NCBI GenBank assembly: GCA_032173965.1
Contig: JAVUNC010000006.1
Coordinates: 20,020,370-20,084,369, forward strand
Direction: 5' to 3'
DNA length: 64,000 nt
Source of the DNA: Sitta carolinensis
Lineage: Eukaryota; Chordata; Aves; Passeriformes; Sittidae
In this document: piece by piece, positions 1 to 12,200 of the stretch
Layout of the letters: every line of letters begins with the position of its first letter
Position numbering within the stretch: the first letter of the stretch is position 1
Position numbers and translations under genes: made by a program
The notes under the pieces: generated by a model
The model's input: only the letters and a program-made list of their open reading frames with translations
What the model was told of the DNA's origin: nothing
The model's database searches: none

Positions 1-125
1 CCAGCTGGGATCTGCACAGCACCTAATGCACGAAGGAGCTGGGAGAGAAGGGCTGAACCCATGGTGGCTGAGCCACAGCACCAGCCTGAAGGCATCACAG
101 GCTACATTCCCCCTGGAGTTCTCAC

Positions 126-251
126 CTCATTTCTTCCCTGGATCCGTTCAGCTCCCTCAGTTTCAGGCTGGAGGCACTCCCTTCCTCATTTAATAAAGTC
201 ACCTCGTTTTTCAGGACGGCGTTTTCCTCGCGGAGCTTCTCGGCCTCACAC
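126..251 (-). CDS. NIN: NIN coding exon 17 (last in window)
   Basis: 126 nt, CEAEKLREENAVLKNEVTLLN, joining the giant exon in phase (split Arg codon). The donor GTGAG begins at 125. The next NIN exon is outside the window to the left. Confidence 0.9.
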
Positions 252-3200
252 CTGTGGCAGAGACAGGAGACAAGTGAGAGCAGTTCCTGTAGCACACCTG
301 GAGAGGGAGAAAGTCCCACAGGTCAGAGCTGCCAGTAATGCTTCAAAAACAAAGCTACAATTGCCTTGTTTTATGTATAAATGGTGTATTTGTATTTGAC
401 ATGAATTCGGCAGGAGCGCTCCCCAGTTTGTTCAAAGAAACACAAATTTTTACAAGAAACTCTTAAAAAAACCCTGGGCTGTTGGGGCTGTGCTTTTGAG
501 CAGCTCAGGTGAGTTAAAATCTAAAGTTTTGCACTAATATTCTACCTAGCTTTCAGTCCTTAAGCTACAGATAACAACTGAACACCACCATCTGCAGATT
601 GCCAGGAGAGTGAGCTGTTTCCCCAGCTGGGATTCAGAATTCTGGGAACAGCACAGTTGGAAAGTTTCTTTTCCATCCTCAGGAGACTGCACAGAAATAA
701 CTTAGCCACTGTGGGACACCTGAAAGAACAATTTCCTGCAGGAAGCTGGTGCTGAATAATAATTAAAGCCACTTTATCCATTAAAAAAGAAAAAAATCCT
801 TAAATCCTTGCTGGAATACAGCAGTTAAAAACAAGTAGGTAAAACCTATGATGAATATAATATAACAAGTATATGTTTTATAACTGTATTTACCATATCC
901 CACTCCTGAGGGGTTCCTAACTGGGAAAAAAAAAAAGTCCTTAATTATAGTAGTCTCTAATAATAGTCCCTAAAAATTCTCTAATATTAACTTAAACGTT
1001 GAGAAAAATAGAAGCACTTTTAGCATCTCAAATTACCATAATTCCACAGAAACGCTGAGGCAAAACAGGAGCAATTTTAGCCTTGCAGGCAACATTCAGC
1101 TCTAGAAGGGAACAAACTGAGTGAAGTGAATATTAGTAAAAGCTACCAAGCACTCTGGGAGTGTTACCATGGATTTTGGACATGGAAAATAACAATGGGT
1201 TTGTGCTGGAGGACGAGCTACACACGGTGACGGTGACATCCACAGACAGGACAGCTGGCAGGCGCTCCTGCTTAGGTGGTGAGCACAGAGAGGAGGAAAT
1301 CACACACAGATATTTATTCCAGTGGTCTTTATCCACGATTAGAGGAGTTAGGAGTCCAGGGCACTGTTTGCTACTCAGAGTTAAATCAGAATTAAACTAC
1401 GGTGGTTAAAGGAGCAGCCAAGGCAGCGCTGGGTTAGTGGCTCACGTCGCGGTACGTTACCTCAGCAGGTCAACCTTCTGCTGCAGCTCAGTGCAGGTGC
1501 TCTGCAGGCCCTGGGTCACTGCCTTCCTCTCCTCTGGGCCACCCAGAGCTTTCTCCTTCCCCAGTGGGCTGGGCTCCCTCATTCCTGCTTTTCCCGCTTC
1601 TGTCACGGCGCTGGCGCTTTGGCAGTTCTGGTGCGGCTGGCCCGTAACTGCAGTGGGATGTTCCTCCAGCTTCCCACCTCCTGTGTCACTGGGCACACCT
1701 TGAGCATCCTGCTCTTGGACATCCTCCAGTTCTTTAACATCTTCCAATTCTTTAATTTCCACGAGGAATTTGGCGTTTCCCTCTCCAGGCTTTATGCTTT
1801 CCTCTTGCTCGCGACGAAGCCGCCTCAGCCTACGCAGGGTGTCTTCCAGCACTTCATTTTTCTCCATTAACTGCAGCACTTCAGCCTTCAGATCCTCGTT
1901 TTCTGCCTGAATTTCTTCTTGTAGTGACAGAATTTCAGCCTGTGCCATGGACCTGTCTTCCAACTCTTCCATCCTTTTCCAAAGTTGAGCTATCATGCTC
2001 TTCAGGTCACCCTTTGCTGCCCCAGGAGTGTGATCCAGCAGGAGAGAGGCTTCACTCAGTTCTTCAGCCCTCTCCAGCTCCACCTGCATTTTCAAAGCAT
2101 CAGAAACAAACCCTTGATGTTTGGGAGCTATTCTGTGATTTAGCAGGTGAACCTTCTGCTGTTTGTGTAGAGTTTTTGGCCTGGGAACTTTCTCCAGATC
2201 TCTCTTTTCTGGAAGCAGAGGCACCCAAGAAAGGTTCTTGTCCCAATCCTGGTTGCCCTCAGCATCCAGAGCTGCTTGACTTCCCTGGATCCAACAGCCC
2301 TGTGCCTCAGGGTGGCCTCCAGCTCTGGCTTTCACACCTCCCTCCTCCAAATCCCAATCCATCTCTGACATTTCTTCCAGGTCTGTAGCATCAGCCTCCA
2401 GAGGTGGAAGGACACTGAAATCTGCCCCCATGGCTACATCTTGACAATCACTGGGCAACCCTTCAAAGCTGGCATCTATTTCCTCTGGTTCTGAGCCAGA
2501 GTGGGAGCAGCTGGGACCGGGAGGCTGCAGAAGCTCCTGCTCTGCTGCTTCCAGCTGGTGCTGCAGCCTCAGGATCTGGGCAGCCATCCTGACATTCTCC
2601 TTCACTGCCTGCTCGTGCACCTTCTGCAGGTTTTGGAGAACATCCCCATCCTCTCCCAGAGGAGGTGCACCAGGAAAAGCAGCAATTTGGCTCTTGGCTT
2701 TTGCATACTCACTCTCCAGGACCCTGTAATGGCTCTGCAGGGCAGAAAAACTCCGTGTTTCCCACTGCAATTTCTGTATTTTCCCTCGGAGGTCTGAGAT
2801 CTCCAAACCCATCTCAGCCTTTTCTGTCTCTGCTCTTTCACAAATGTCTCTGTTTAAACTCTCCAAAGCAAGAAGTTTGGAATTCAGCTCTTCTTTCTCT
2901 TGCTTATACTCACTGTCCAGTCTCTCCAGCTTTTCCCTGACCAGTTTCCCACTTTGCTCCACTGTGGATATGTGTTCATCTTTCTCCTTTAGCTCTTTTT
3001 CATGGTCATTTTGGAGCTGGCTTATTTTCTCATTCATCTTCTCCTCTTGCACCTGGGCAGCATTCCTCAGCTCTTGCAGCTCCTTCTCCAGCTGCTCCCT
3101 CTCACACACCAGCTTGTTCACTTCTTCCTTGAAATTTTTCTCCAGGAGATCCTTCTCCTGGGTCAGGGCAGAAGAAACTGCCTTCTCACAGGCCAAGCTT

Positions 3201-6200
3201 TCCTTCAGCTGCTCGTGGGCTTCAGCCACCTCCTGAGCAATTTCATCCCTTTCAAACTCCCACTGGGATTTCTCCTCTCTTTGCTGCTCAGCAAGTTCCT
3301 GCAGCTCTCGTTGGTAACGTCCTTCCAGACTCTGGAGGGTTTCTTCAAATTTATTCACCAGTGTTTGTGTGTCCACAGAAAACTGAGTTTGTGCATGAGA
3401 TGCTCTTCTGTTATAGTCACTTGACATTTTTTTCCTAGACATGGTTAACATAAGATATTACTAAACTACCTCAGAGATTAAAGTGGCTTTTTAGGCTGAA
3501 TAAAACAAGTTGGAAATCTAATTTTTTTTTTCCACTGACTATTGGATGGGTGTTTCTGGGAGCTGCAAGTTAAATTGGAGGCAATTTGGTGAAACTTCAA
3601 AAAGAAAAAACTCAGGAAATGTCCTCAGAAAAAGGTTTCATGTGCAATATGTGCCCTTCAGTTCCTGTGCTCAGATTTTGGGGGGCACCCATCACCCCAG
3701 GGGTGGCTTCAGTTTCTTTTGACACTCCACGTTGGCTAAAAGCACTTCCCAGCCACCCCTTTCCATCTTCAGCAAAGAACTCTGAAAACCCAGGAGTTTT
3801 AAAAGGACCAAGCAGGGATTTGTGGAGCACAGGGATCCTGAACAGAGCTCGAGTTAATCACTCCTGGTTATGCTTTAACACTATTTCTGCCTCTGGGTGA
3901 GCTAAACATGAATCTAAATACCTGCTTGAGAAAGGTCAGAAGAGAAAATAAAAATCCTGGAGAGCAGCCCAGTGCTGTGGGACAGAGCAGGAACAGCACT
4001 GGGCAAGTCAGGACGCTGGAATTCCCCAGCAGGGAAGTGTTTCTGCACTAGGTCCCCCCTCTCCAGCTCTGTCCCAGCCCAGGTGACACTCACCTTTCCT
4101 CCTCCAGCTCCTGCTCGTGCTTCCTCAGCAGCTCCTCCTGGAGCTCCTCCTTCTCCAGGGCGTGCACCTCTGCCAGCCTCTTCACCTGCTCCTGGAAGCC
4201 TTGTTCCAGCTCCCCCTTCTCCTCCTGCAGGGTCTGCACCACAGCTCTCATCTTTTCTTCCACCCAGATGCTGTTTTGGATCAGCTCCTCCCGTTCCTGC
4301 CTGAACTTCTCATTCACCTGCTCCAGTCTGGCCCTGACATCATCTTCGTGCTCCTGCCTCAGCAGTTCCTGCAGATTGGCTTTCTCCTCATCGAAATGCA
4401 GCTGTAATTTGGTTTTCTCCTCGTTGTATTTACGGTCCAGCTTTTCCTGCTGCTCTCTGAGTGCTGCTGCCTCACCCTGCAGCTCTGCTATTTGATTTTT
4501 AAGGCCAGTCATCTGCTTTTCCATGACACTCCTCTCCTCAGCGTACTTCTGCCTCATGTCCTCTTGCTCCTTTTCCCAGCGAGCTTTTGTCTCATCCAGC
4601 TGCTTTTCATAATGGCTCACCTACAGAAGGGAAAACAGCATGGATTCCTTCGTTTGCCACATCTACAGGGATGTTTTCCTCAATATTTCCATCTAGTTTT
4701 ATGTATTCATTCTACTGAATATTTTGATTTACGCTTCAGCATCTCTTATTAATTTCCCTGGAAAGAACGCGTCAGTGCTCAGCTTTTTTTCTTACTGGGA
4801 TAATAAAATCCCAGATTGGTTTGGGTGGGAAGGGACCTTAAGGATCATCTCACCCCAACACTTACAGTGTCTTCGAGCTCCTGTTTGAGGTGATGCAGAT
4901 CCCTGTGGTGCTGCTCCTTCATCTGCTCAATGGCCATTTCTGCCTCTATGCTCATATTTAATGGGTTGCAGTCTTCTGAACCAAGTCCTTTAGAAAGAGT
5001 AATCAAGTAATAATTCATATAACAACATTAATTATACAATACACAAATATAATCCTTCAATTTAAATTTGTCCAGCAGCTCTCAACCCACCCCCCCCATC
5101 ACCAACACAGCCAAATAACCACAACCATCAATTTCGGCTTTACGTTTGGTTCAAGCAATCATAATCCAAATTAACATTAAACACCAAATTAGAGCTGGTG
5201 ACCAAATCTCCCTGGGAAGCTTTCCATGGAACGACCCCCAGGCTGTTAAAAACAGACCTCAGCCCTAGGGAGGGATTTTTTTTTTTTTTTTGGTTACCTT
5301 GGTCAGGCTCAATCCCGCCGTTGCCGTGGCTCTTGGCGTCGATGTCGAACTCTTCCAACAAGGAATTCCTGAGGGACGGCCTGAGCACTCTGCCTTGGGC
5401 ACGGTACTCCTGCAGCTCTGAGTGCAGCTCATCAATCTGGTCCTGCAGCTCCTGAGAGGGAGGGGGAAAAAGCAGAGTGCAAAGGAACCAAGGCTGCTGA
5501 GCATCGAGGCATTCCCATCCCAGCACGCTTGGGAATTACAGCAGGGAAAGACTGAACAACCCACGGGGCCACAGGCATCCTCCCATCACAGCCACACAAG
5601 GGGGAATGGCTTCCCACTGCCACAGGGCAGGGACAGATGGGGAGGGAATTCTTCCCTGGGAGGGTGGGGAGACCCTGGCACAGATTCCCAGAGAAGCTCT
5701 GGCTGCATCCCTGGAAGTGTCCAAGGCTGGGTTGGACAGGGCTTGGAACAACCTGGGATGGTGGAAGGTGTCCCTGCCATGGCAGGGGTGGGACAAGATG
5801 GTTTTTAAGGTCACTTCTAACCCAAACCATTCTGGGATTCTCTGATGATTCTACAGTACCAAACTCTCAAAGGTGAAGGTGTAACATGCTCCAGGAGCTC
5901 TCCCTTTATTCCTTCTTCCTGTGACCTTTTATTAAAAAGCAGCTTTAGTAACATTTTCAAACACTTGGGAAACGCCTCCTCGAACACCATCTACTTGAAA
6001 AATCAAATCAGAAGCAAAAGATCAAATTAGGAAAGAGATCCCCTCATTACTGCATTTACCATCTGGTCCTTCCTCCTGCCTGCCAGTGGAACATCCCGAG
6101 GGTTTGTGCCAAGAGCTGTGCACTCCACTCCAGGAACAGCAGTTATTGAGGAAAACAACTCCCTGAATGTACAAACACAGAACCCTGCAGGTCTGAAAGG

Positions 6201-9200
6201 CCCAGAGGAAGTCAACCCTGAGCACTGATTTAGATCTGCCATCCTCAGAAATAGAAAAATCAGCTGCATGTTGGGCAAGTATTGATTCAACTCTTATTCC
6301 TAGACAATTTTTGCTTTTAAACTCTGCTTCCTAAGAGAGCTGTTTCCAATGCAACAGCCTTTTGCAAAGGCAGCCCTTAATTGAATGGAAAGGATCCTGC
6401 AGAACAGATCACAGAATCCCAAAATAGTTTGGGTTGGAAGGGATCTTCAAGCCCATCCTGTTCCAACCCCTGCCAGGGCAGGGACACCTTCCACTATTCC
6501 CAGGGTGCTCCAAACCCTGTCAACCCAGTCTTGGACACTTCCAGGGATCCAGGGGCAGCCACAGCTTCTCTGGGCAACAGATGAGCTGGTACCTCTGCAG
6601 ATATCAGGAAATAGATGTGTAAATAGAAAACCTGCAGGCTCACCTTAAAGTCTTTTCAGTACACGAGATGGAGGAGAAAGCAAACTTTCTCTTCTCAGGT
6701 TTATTTAAAAAAAAAAAAAAAATCTGGGCTGAAAACCAACAAAATGTGGATGTATCTTATTTCTCCTCTAAGTTCCTGCAACTCTGAAGTCCCAGGGCTC
6801 CATGGATCCTCTCCCAGCCCACCCTGGGGGCAGCTCACCCTCTTAGCTCAGCCAGCTGATCCAGACCAGCTTGGAGTGAGGCTGTGGCACTTGGGGATGT
6901 GGTTAGTGCAGGGCTTGGCAGTGCTGGGGGACTGGCTGGGGACTCCACCTGAGAGGGATTTCCCAGCCTAACCAGTTCTGTGATGTCCCTGGAGGACACA
7001 GGAGCCAGGACTCAGCTCCACTTACCCTGCACTGCTGCTCATACTCGCTCCTCATCTGGGCCAGCCTCTCCTCCTGCAGGAAAAACTCGGCACTGCTGGG
7101 ATCCAGGTCACCAAACTGGAACACAGCCATGGGATAACCAGTTATTCACCCACCAGCAGCACTGGGATAACCAGTTATCCACCCACCAGCAGCACTGGGA
7201 TAACCCAGTTATCCACCCAGCAGCAGCACTGGATAACCCAGTTATCCACCCACCAGCAGCACTGGGATAACCCAGTTATCCACCCACCAGCAGCCATGGG
7301 ATAACCCAGTTATCCACCCACCAGCAGCCATGGGATAACCCAGTTATCCACCCACCCAGCAGCCATGGGATAACCCAGTTATCCACCCACCCAGCAGCAC
7401 TGGGATAACCCAGTTATTCACCCACCAGCAGCACTGGGATAACCCAGTTATCCACCCTCCAGCAGCACTGGGATAACCCAGTTATCCACCCTCCAGCAGC
7501 ACTGGGATAACCCAGTTATCCACCCTCCAGCAGCACTGGGATAACCCAGTTATCCACCCTCCAGCAGCACTGGGATAACCCAGTTATCCACCCTCCAGCA
7601 GCACTGGGATAACCCAGTGATCCACCCAGCAGCAGCACTGGGATAACCCAGTGATCCACCCACCAGCAGCCATGGGATAACCAGTTATCCACCCACCCAG
7701 CAGCCCTGCTGTCCTGGTTTGGCCTTGATTGGCCAGTTTTTGGAATATTGACACATGATTAAGCCATTGGCTATGCCTTTGTGGATACAAAATCCTGGGA
7801 ATAGCTCTCTTTCTTTTCCAGTCTGAGTACAAAACCACTAAACCTGCTCAGGACAGCATGGATGCCATTCCAAGGAGTCCTGCAGCCTGCACTCCCTTCT
7901 CCACCCTGGATTTTTAATTTAAATAAAGAAAATCCACTTTCCTTCTAGCAAGGAGTGAGTAACATCCCCCAAACTCCTGTCTGCCCTCTAGCCCAGCTCT
8001 CATGCCCATTCTGATCCCAGATCACAGCTTTCTACCTTAGCATCTGCACATGTCAGCGTGGTAAATAATCCCAAACTTTATGGAAGGCTGGAAATCCCAA
8101 CATATGCACCTTAGGCTATGGCTGCACAAAATTAAACATCTCTGGAGAAGCTGATATTCTGAAAAGTTGAATGTAACACAGCCATGAACAGCTGTTCTCC
8201 TCAATTTTCACCTAATTCCAGCAGTGATGCCATAAAAATTCTCACTCCTCCTGCATCATCTCCCCTGGAAAGGACCTGCAAGTTGGGCCTATCCAAAACT
8301 CTGCACTAGGGGAAAAAAACCCCAAAAAATCCCTGCAGATCTGCAGGATGAGTGCTTCACTCTAAGGTTCCCTGCTTTAATTTGAATAAAATGACAGCTA
8401 AGGTGGAATATCTGTATTTTCCTTAGCTGGAAGGCAGGCCATGTCCCCAAGGCTGTGCCTGGATAATCTGGACAGTGACCCCAAAAACCCTCTGGATTAT
8501 CATGTAGCAACTTCAAAGTGATTTAATTCCGAAACCCCTCTGGGAAAAGGAGGATTTACCTTCTCAGCCAGGACATTTTCCAAGTTCCTCTGCAGTTTGC
8601 TTGCCAGACTTTCACACTCAGTCAGTTTTTCTCCCGTTTCCAACAGCTCATTTTCCAGGCGGCTGTTTTCCTGGACCAAACCAAAAAAAAAAACAAAAAA
8701 AACCCCACAACAGCCTCAGCACTTGTTCCTTATTACTTCAGGTAATGAGAGGAATGATGAACCCATCCACACACAACCCACCCCTGCCACAGCAAGTGTG
8801 AACACTGGACGTTTGATAAATTAGCAAAAGGCTGAACAGCAAGTTTGCTTGGGATGGTTTGTTTTTAAAAAGGTATTTTAAATTTGATCAAGGTGTTTTA
8901 TCTCCTGGCTTGACAGCTCATCTGAGAGATGTGCACACACAAACTCTGCACTTGATGGCAGCAGAGATTTGAACTGGAGATAAGAAATCCATGGGAAAAC
9001 CCACTGAGGTGCACAAACACCAATTCTCATGGACACGCCCCTACCTTGCTGCTTAAATGACTTTTGGCCAGCTAAACACAGCCCAGAACTCATCCTTTCT
9101 GCACTGCAAGTCACTCCCCCTTGTCACTTTGATCTTTTTCAACCTTCTCATGCTTAGATCTTTGTGGTACAGTTCCTCACGGCTTGTAACATAAACAAGT

Positions 9201-12200
9201 AATTAATTTCACATTCCCCTCTGAGGAAGGGACAATTTGCTGGACTTCTACTTTGACCAGTGGGGTCAGAGAGGTGGCAGCCTCCTTCTCCAAACCCTGG
9301 TCATTGTCCAGAATCCCTATAAACCAAGGTCAACAATAAACACTCCCTCTCTGTGTTCTGACACTCGACTGTGAGTGTGTCACTCTTTTCATGACACCCC
9401 CTCCCAGAGTATCCCTGCTTTTTTGGGGAAACCCCAGCTCTGTTCAGTCCCTGTTACCTTCAGGGCCAGGGCCAGGCGGTCTCTGATGTAGTTCTCATCC
9501 GTTTTCAGCTTTTCAATCTCCTGCTCCAGCTCCAGCCTCTGTTTGTTGGCCTGCTGCAGGATTTGCTCCCTCTCCCTGCGGAGCTCGTTCTTCAGAGCGG
9601 CGATTCGCTCCTTGTACTCCTCATCCAGCTTCCTGCCCAGGGCACGGGAGCTGGTCAGAGGTGCCAACACTTCTAGGGGTGCAGCTGGGTGGTCAGCAAG
9701 TCCCTGCTGCCCAGGAGGAGGGAGGGAAGAGGCAGGTGCCCTACCTGAGGTTGTACTCGTTGCGGCGCTCGATGGCGGCGTGGTGATCGTCCACCTCCGA
9801 GGCCATCAGGGATTTCAGCTTCTCTGCCTTCTCCAGGTCTGAGCGCAGCTTCTCCTTCTCCCTGGCCACTTGGTCAAACCTCTCCCTGTGCACAGCAGAG
9901 GATGAGGTCAGCCCTCACTGCTCCCCACCCCAAAAAGGGGGTTTGAAACATCAGAGAAGAAGCTTGGAAGGATCTCTGAAGGTTTCATCAATTGAATTCA
10001 GTCACTGGATTTGAATCTGTACCCAAAATAGCTCTGGATGTGTCTTGGTGTCCCTACAGATCCTGAGACCTCAACACTTGAGCCCTCAGCTGTGATCCAG
10101 CCCCCCAGTTCAAAGCTTGAAATGGTTTGGGATGGGAGACCATCTCATTTCACTCCCTGCCATGGGTAGGGACACCTCCCACCATCCCAGGCTGCTCCAA
10201 GCCCTGTCCAGCCTGGCCTTGGGCACTGCCAGGGATCCAGGGGCACCCACAGATGCTCTGGGCACCCTGTGCCAGGGTCTCAGCACCCTCCCAGCCAGGA
10301 ATTCCTTCCCACTATCCCACCCATCCCTATCTCTGGCAGTTTCCATCCATTCCCTGTGTGCTGTCCCCCCATCCCTTGTCCCCACTCCCTCTCCAGCTCT
10401 CCTGGAGCCCCTCCAGGCTCTGAGCTCTCCCTGGAGCCTTCTTTTATGACAGGGAACCCTGCACAGTGAGTCCAGCACACAGTCAAACTGTGCTGACTTC
10501 CAAAGGGAAAACACTGGGATTGACAGTGGGTTTGCACCTCACCTCCACACCCAGCACATGGCAGCCCCTCTGCAACGCCCCAGATCAGGCTGGATTAAAG
10601 GTTCTGATAAACTCCACCCTGAGCTCTGCATTCCTTGCCTTCCATGACCACTGTGGACAGCAGTGACCACTCCCAGACTGCTCCCAGCCTCCTGCTCCCA
10701 TTTCTTACTTTTCAACCCCATTTTTCTGCAGCCCTTGGAGCTTTGAGCAATTTTCCCAATCAAACCAAGACGGCTGGAAGTTTCTGAGCACTCCATCAGA
10801 GAACTGAGCCTTCCAGTGCCACCCCCAGAGCCCCGGGGAGCATCACCAACCACCAGCTGCTCCCTCAGCTCCTGCTTCAAGCAGAGCAGGAAGGGGCTCA
10901 TCCAGTGACTCACATCAAGTGCCTGATCTCGGTTTTGAAGCTGGCCAGGGCTGCCTGGTGCACCCCATTCTTGGTGATTAGCAGCTCGTTCTCCAGCGCC
11001 AGAGTCAGCTCTGTCAGGTTCACCTTCCCATCCAAGCTGAAATCCAGAGCCTGTGGAGACAACACATCCTTGGAGGGGAAGGAGCTTCCTGCAGGAGCCT
11101 GGGGACATTCATGCAGGGATTGACAGGAAAAAGGCTCAGAAGAGATGTCTGCTCCTAATTAATCTGTCACAAACACCCCCAGGGTGAGAAACCAGACGTG
11201 TCTGCCACCTCCCTGCAAGGCACAGCTGCTGCCAGCTGTGCACATGAGAAGGGTCCTGGTTGTGCTGACCAGGAAAGACCAACAGGAAATTAAGCCCAGG
11301 CCTCATGAAATGGGCAAGACCAACAGGAAATTAAGCCCAGGTCTGTTGTTGTAGTGACTAACACACAACACGAATTTTTTTTGAAAATAGTTTGGAGAGA
11401 TTAATTTGATTTTTTTATTAGAAATAATTTTTTTTAATATATATCTTGTTAGAGACTATTGTGATTGGTGAGAGAAAGATAACTCTTTCACTCATACTGG
11501 TTAAACTAGAGGGACTTCAAAAGGAAGTTCTTCTCACAGAAAGAATTCTAAAACATGAGTTCGTCACAAAGATAATTTTGATGTTTATGTTCAGGCTGTG
11601 AGAACAAGCTTCAGAAACTCAAAAAATCAGGAAAAAACAGAACTTTAGAAATTCAGAAGCTGCAGGCCTGGAAAAGCTAGACTACAGAGGCCTGATAAAA
11701 TTCACAAATTCCCTGCAGGATCGAAGGAGAGTGGACTTTGCAGGGATCAGCTGCTGCAAGGAAGGAGGTGGCTGGGGATGTTGGTGTCAAACAAAACCAG
11801 CTCCTGCAACAGAGGCAACACAGAGAGAGCCCTGCAGGAAGGATTTGATGGTGAGGATCCCATCTCTTAGAAGGCAAGTGATCACCAGGGATTTTGTAAA
11901 ATCCCAGAATGGTTTGGCTTGGAAGGGACATTAAAGATCAACAGTCCCACCCTTTGCCATGGGCAGGGACACCTCCCACTATCCCAGGGTGGTCCAAGCC
12001 TTGAAGAAAAGCCTTTTCTTTCCCTGGAAGTGTTCAAAACCCATAGGGATGTGGCACTTGGGGATGGGGTTTAGTGGTGAACAAGGGCTAAGCTGACAGC
12101 TGGACCTTTCCAACCTGAATGATTCAACCTAACCCTGCAGGAGCACAAAGCAAAGGAAAAAAAAAACCAACCAAAAACTGGAGAAACCAGCCCAGTGACA

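Noticed and set aside
7709..7865. Possible LTR start (TGTCCTGGTTTGG) after the 34-bp array
   Set aside because: Only the first dozen bases look LTR-like. No TATA, poly(A) signal or matching end was found, so it was left uncalled.
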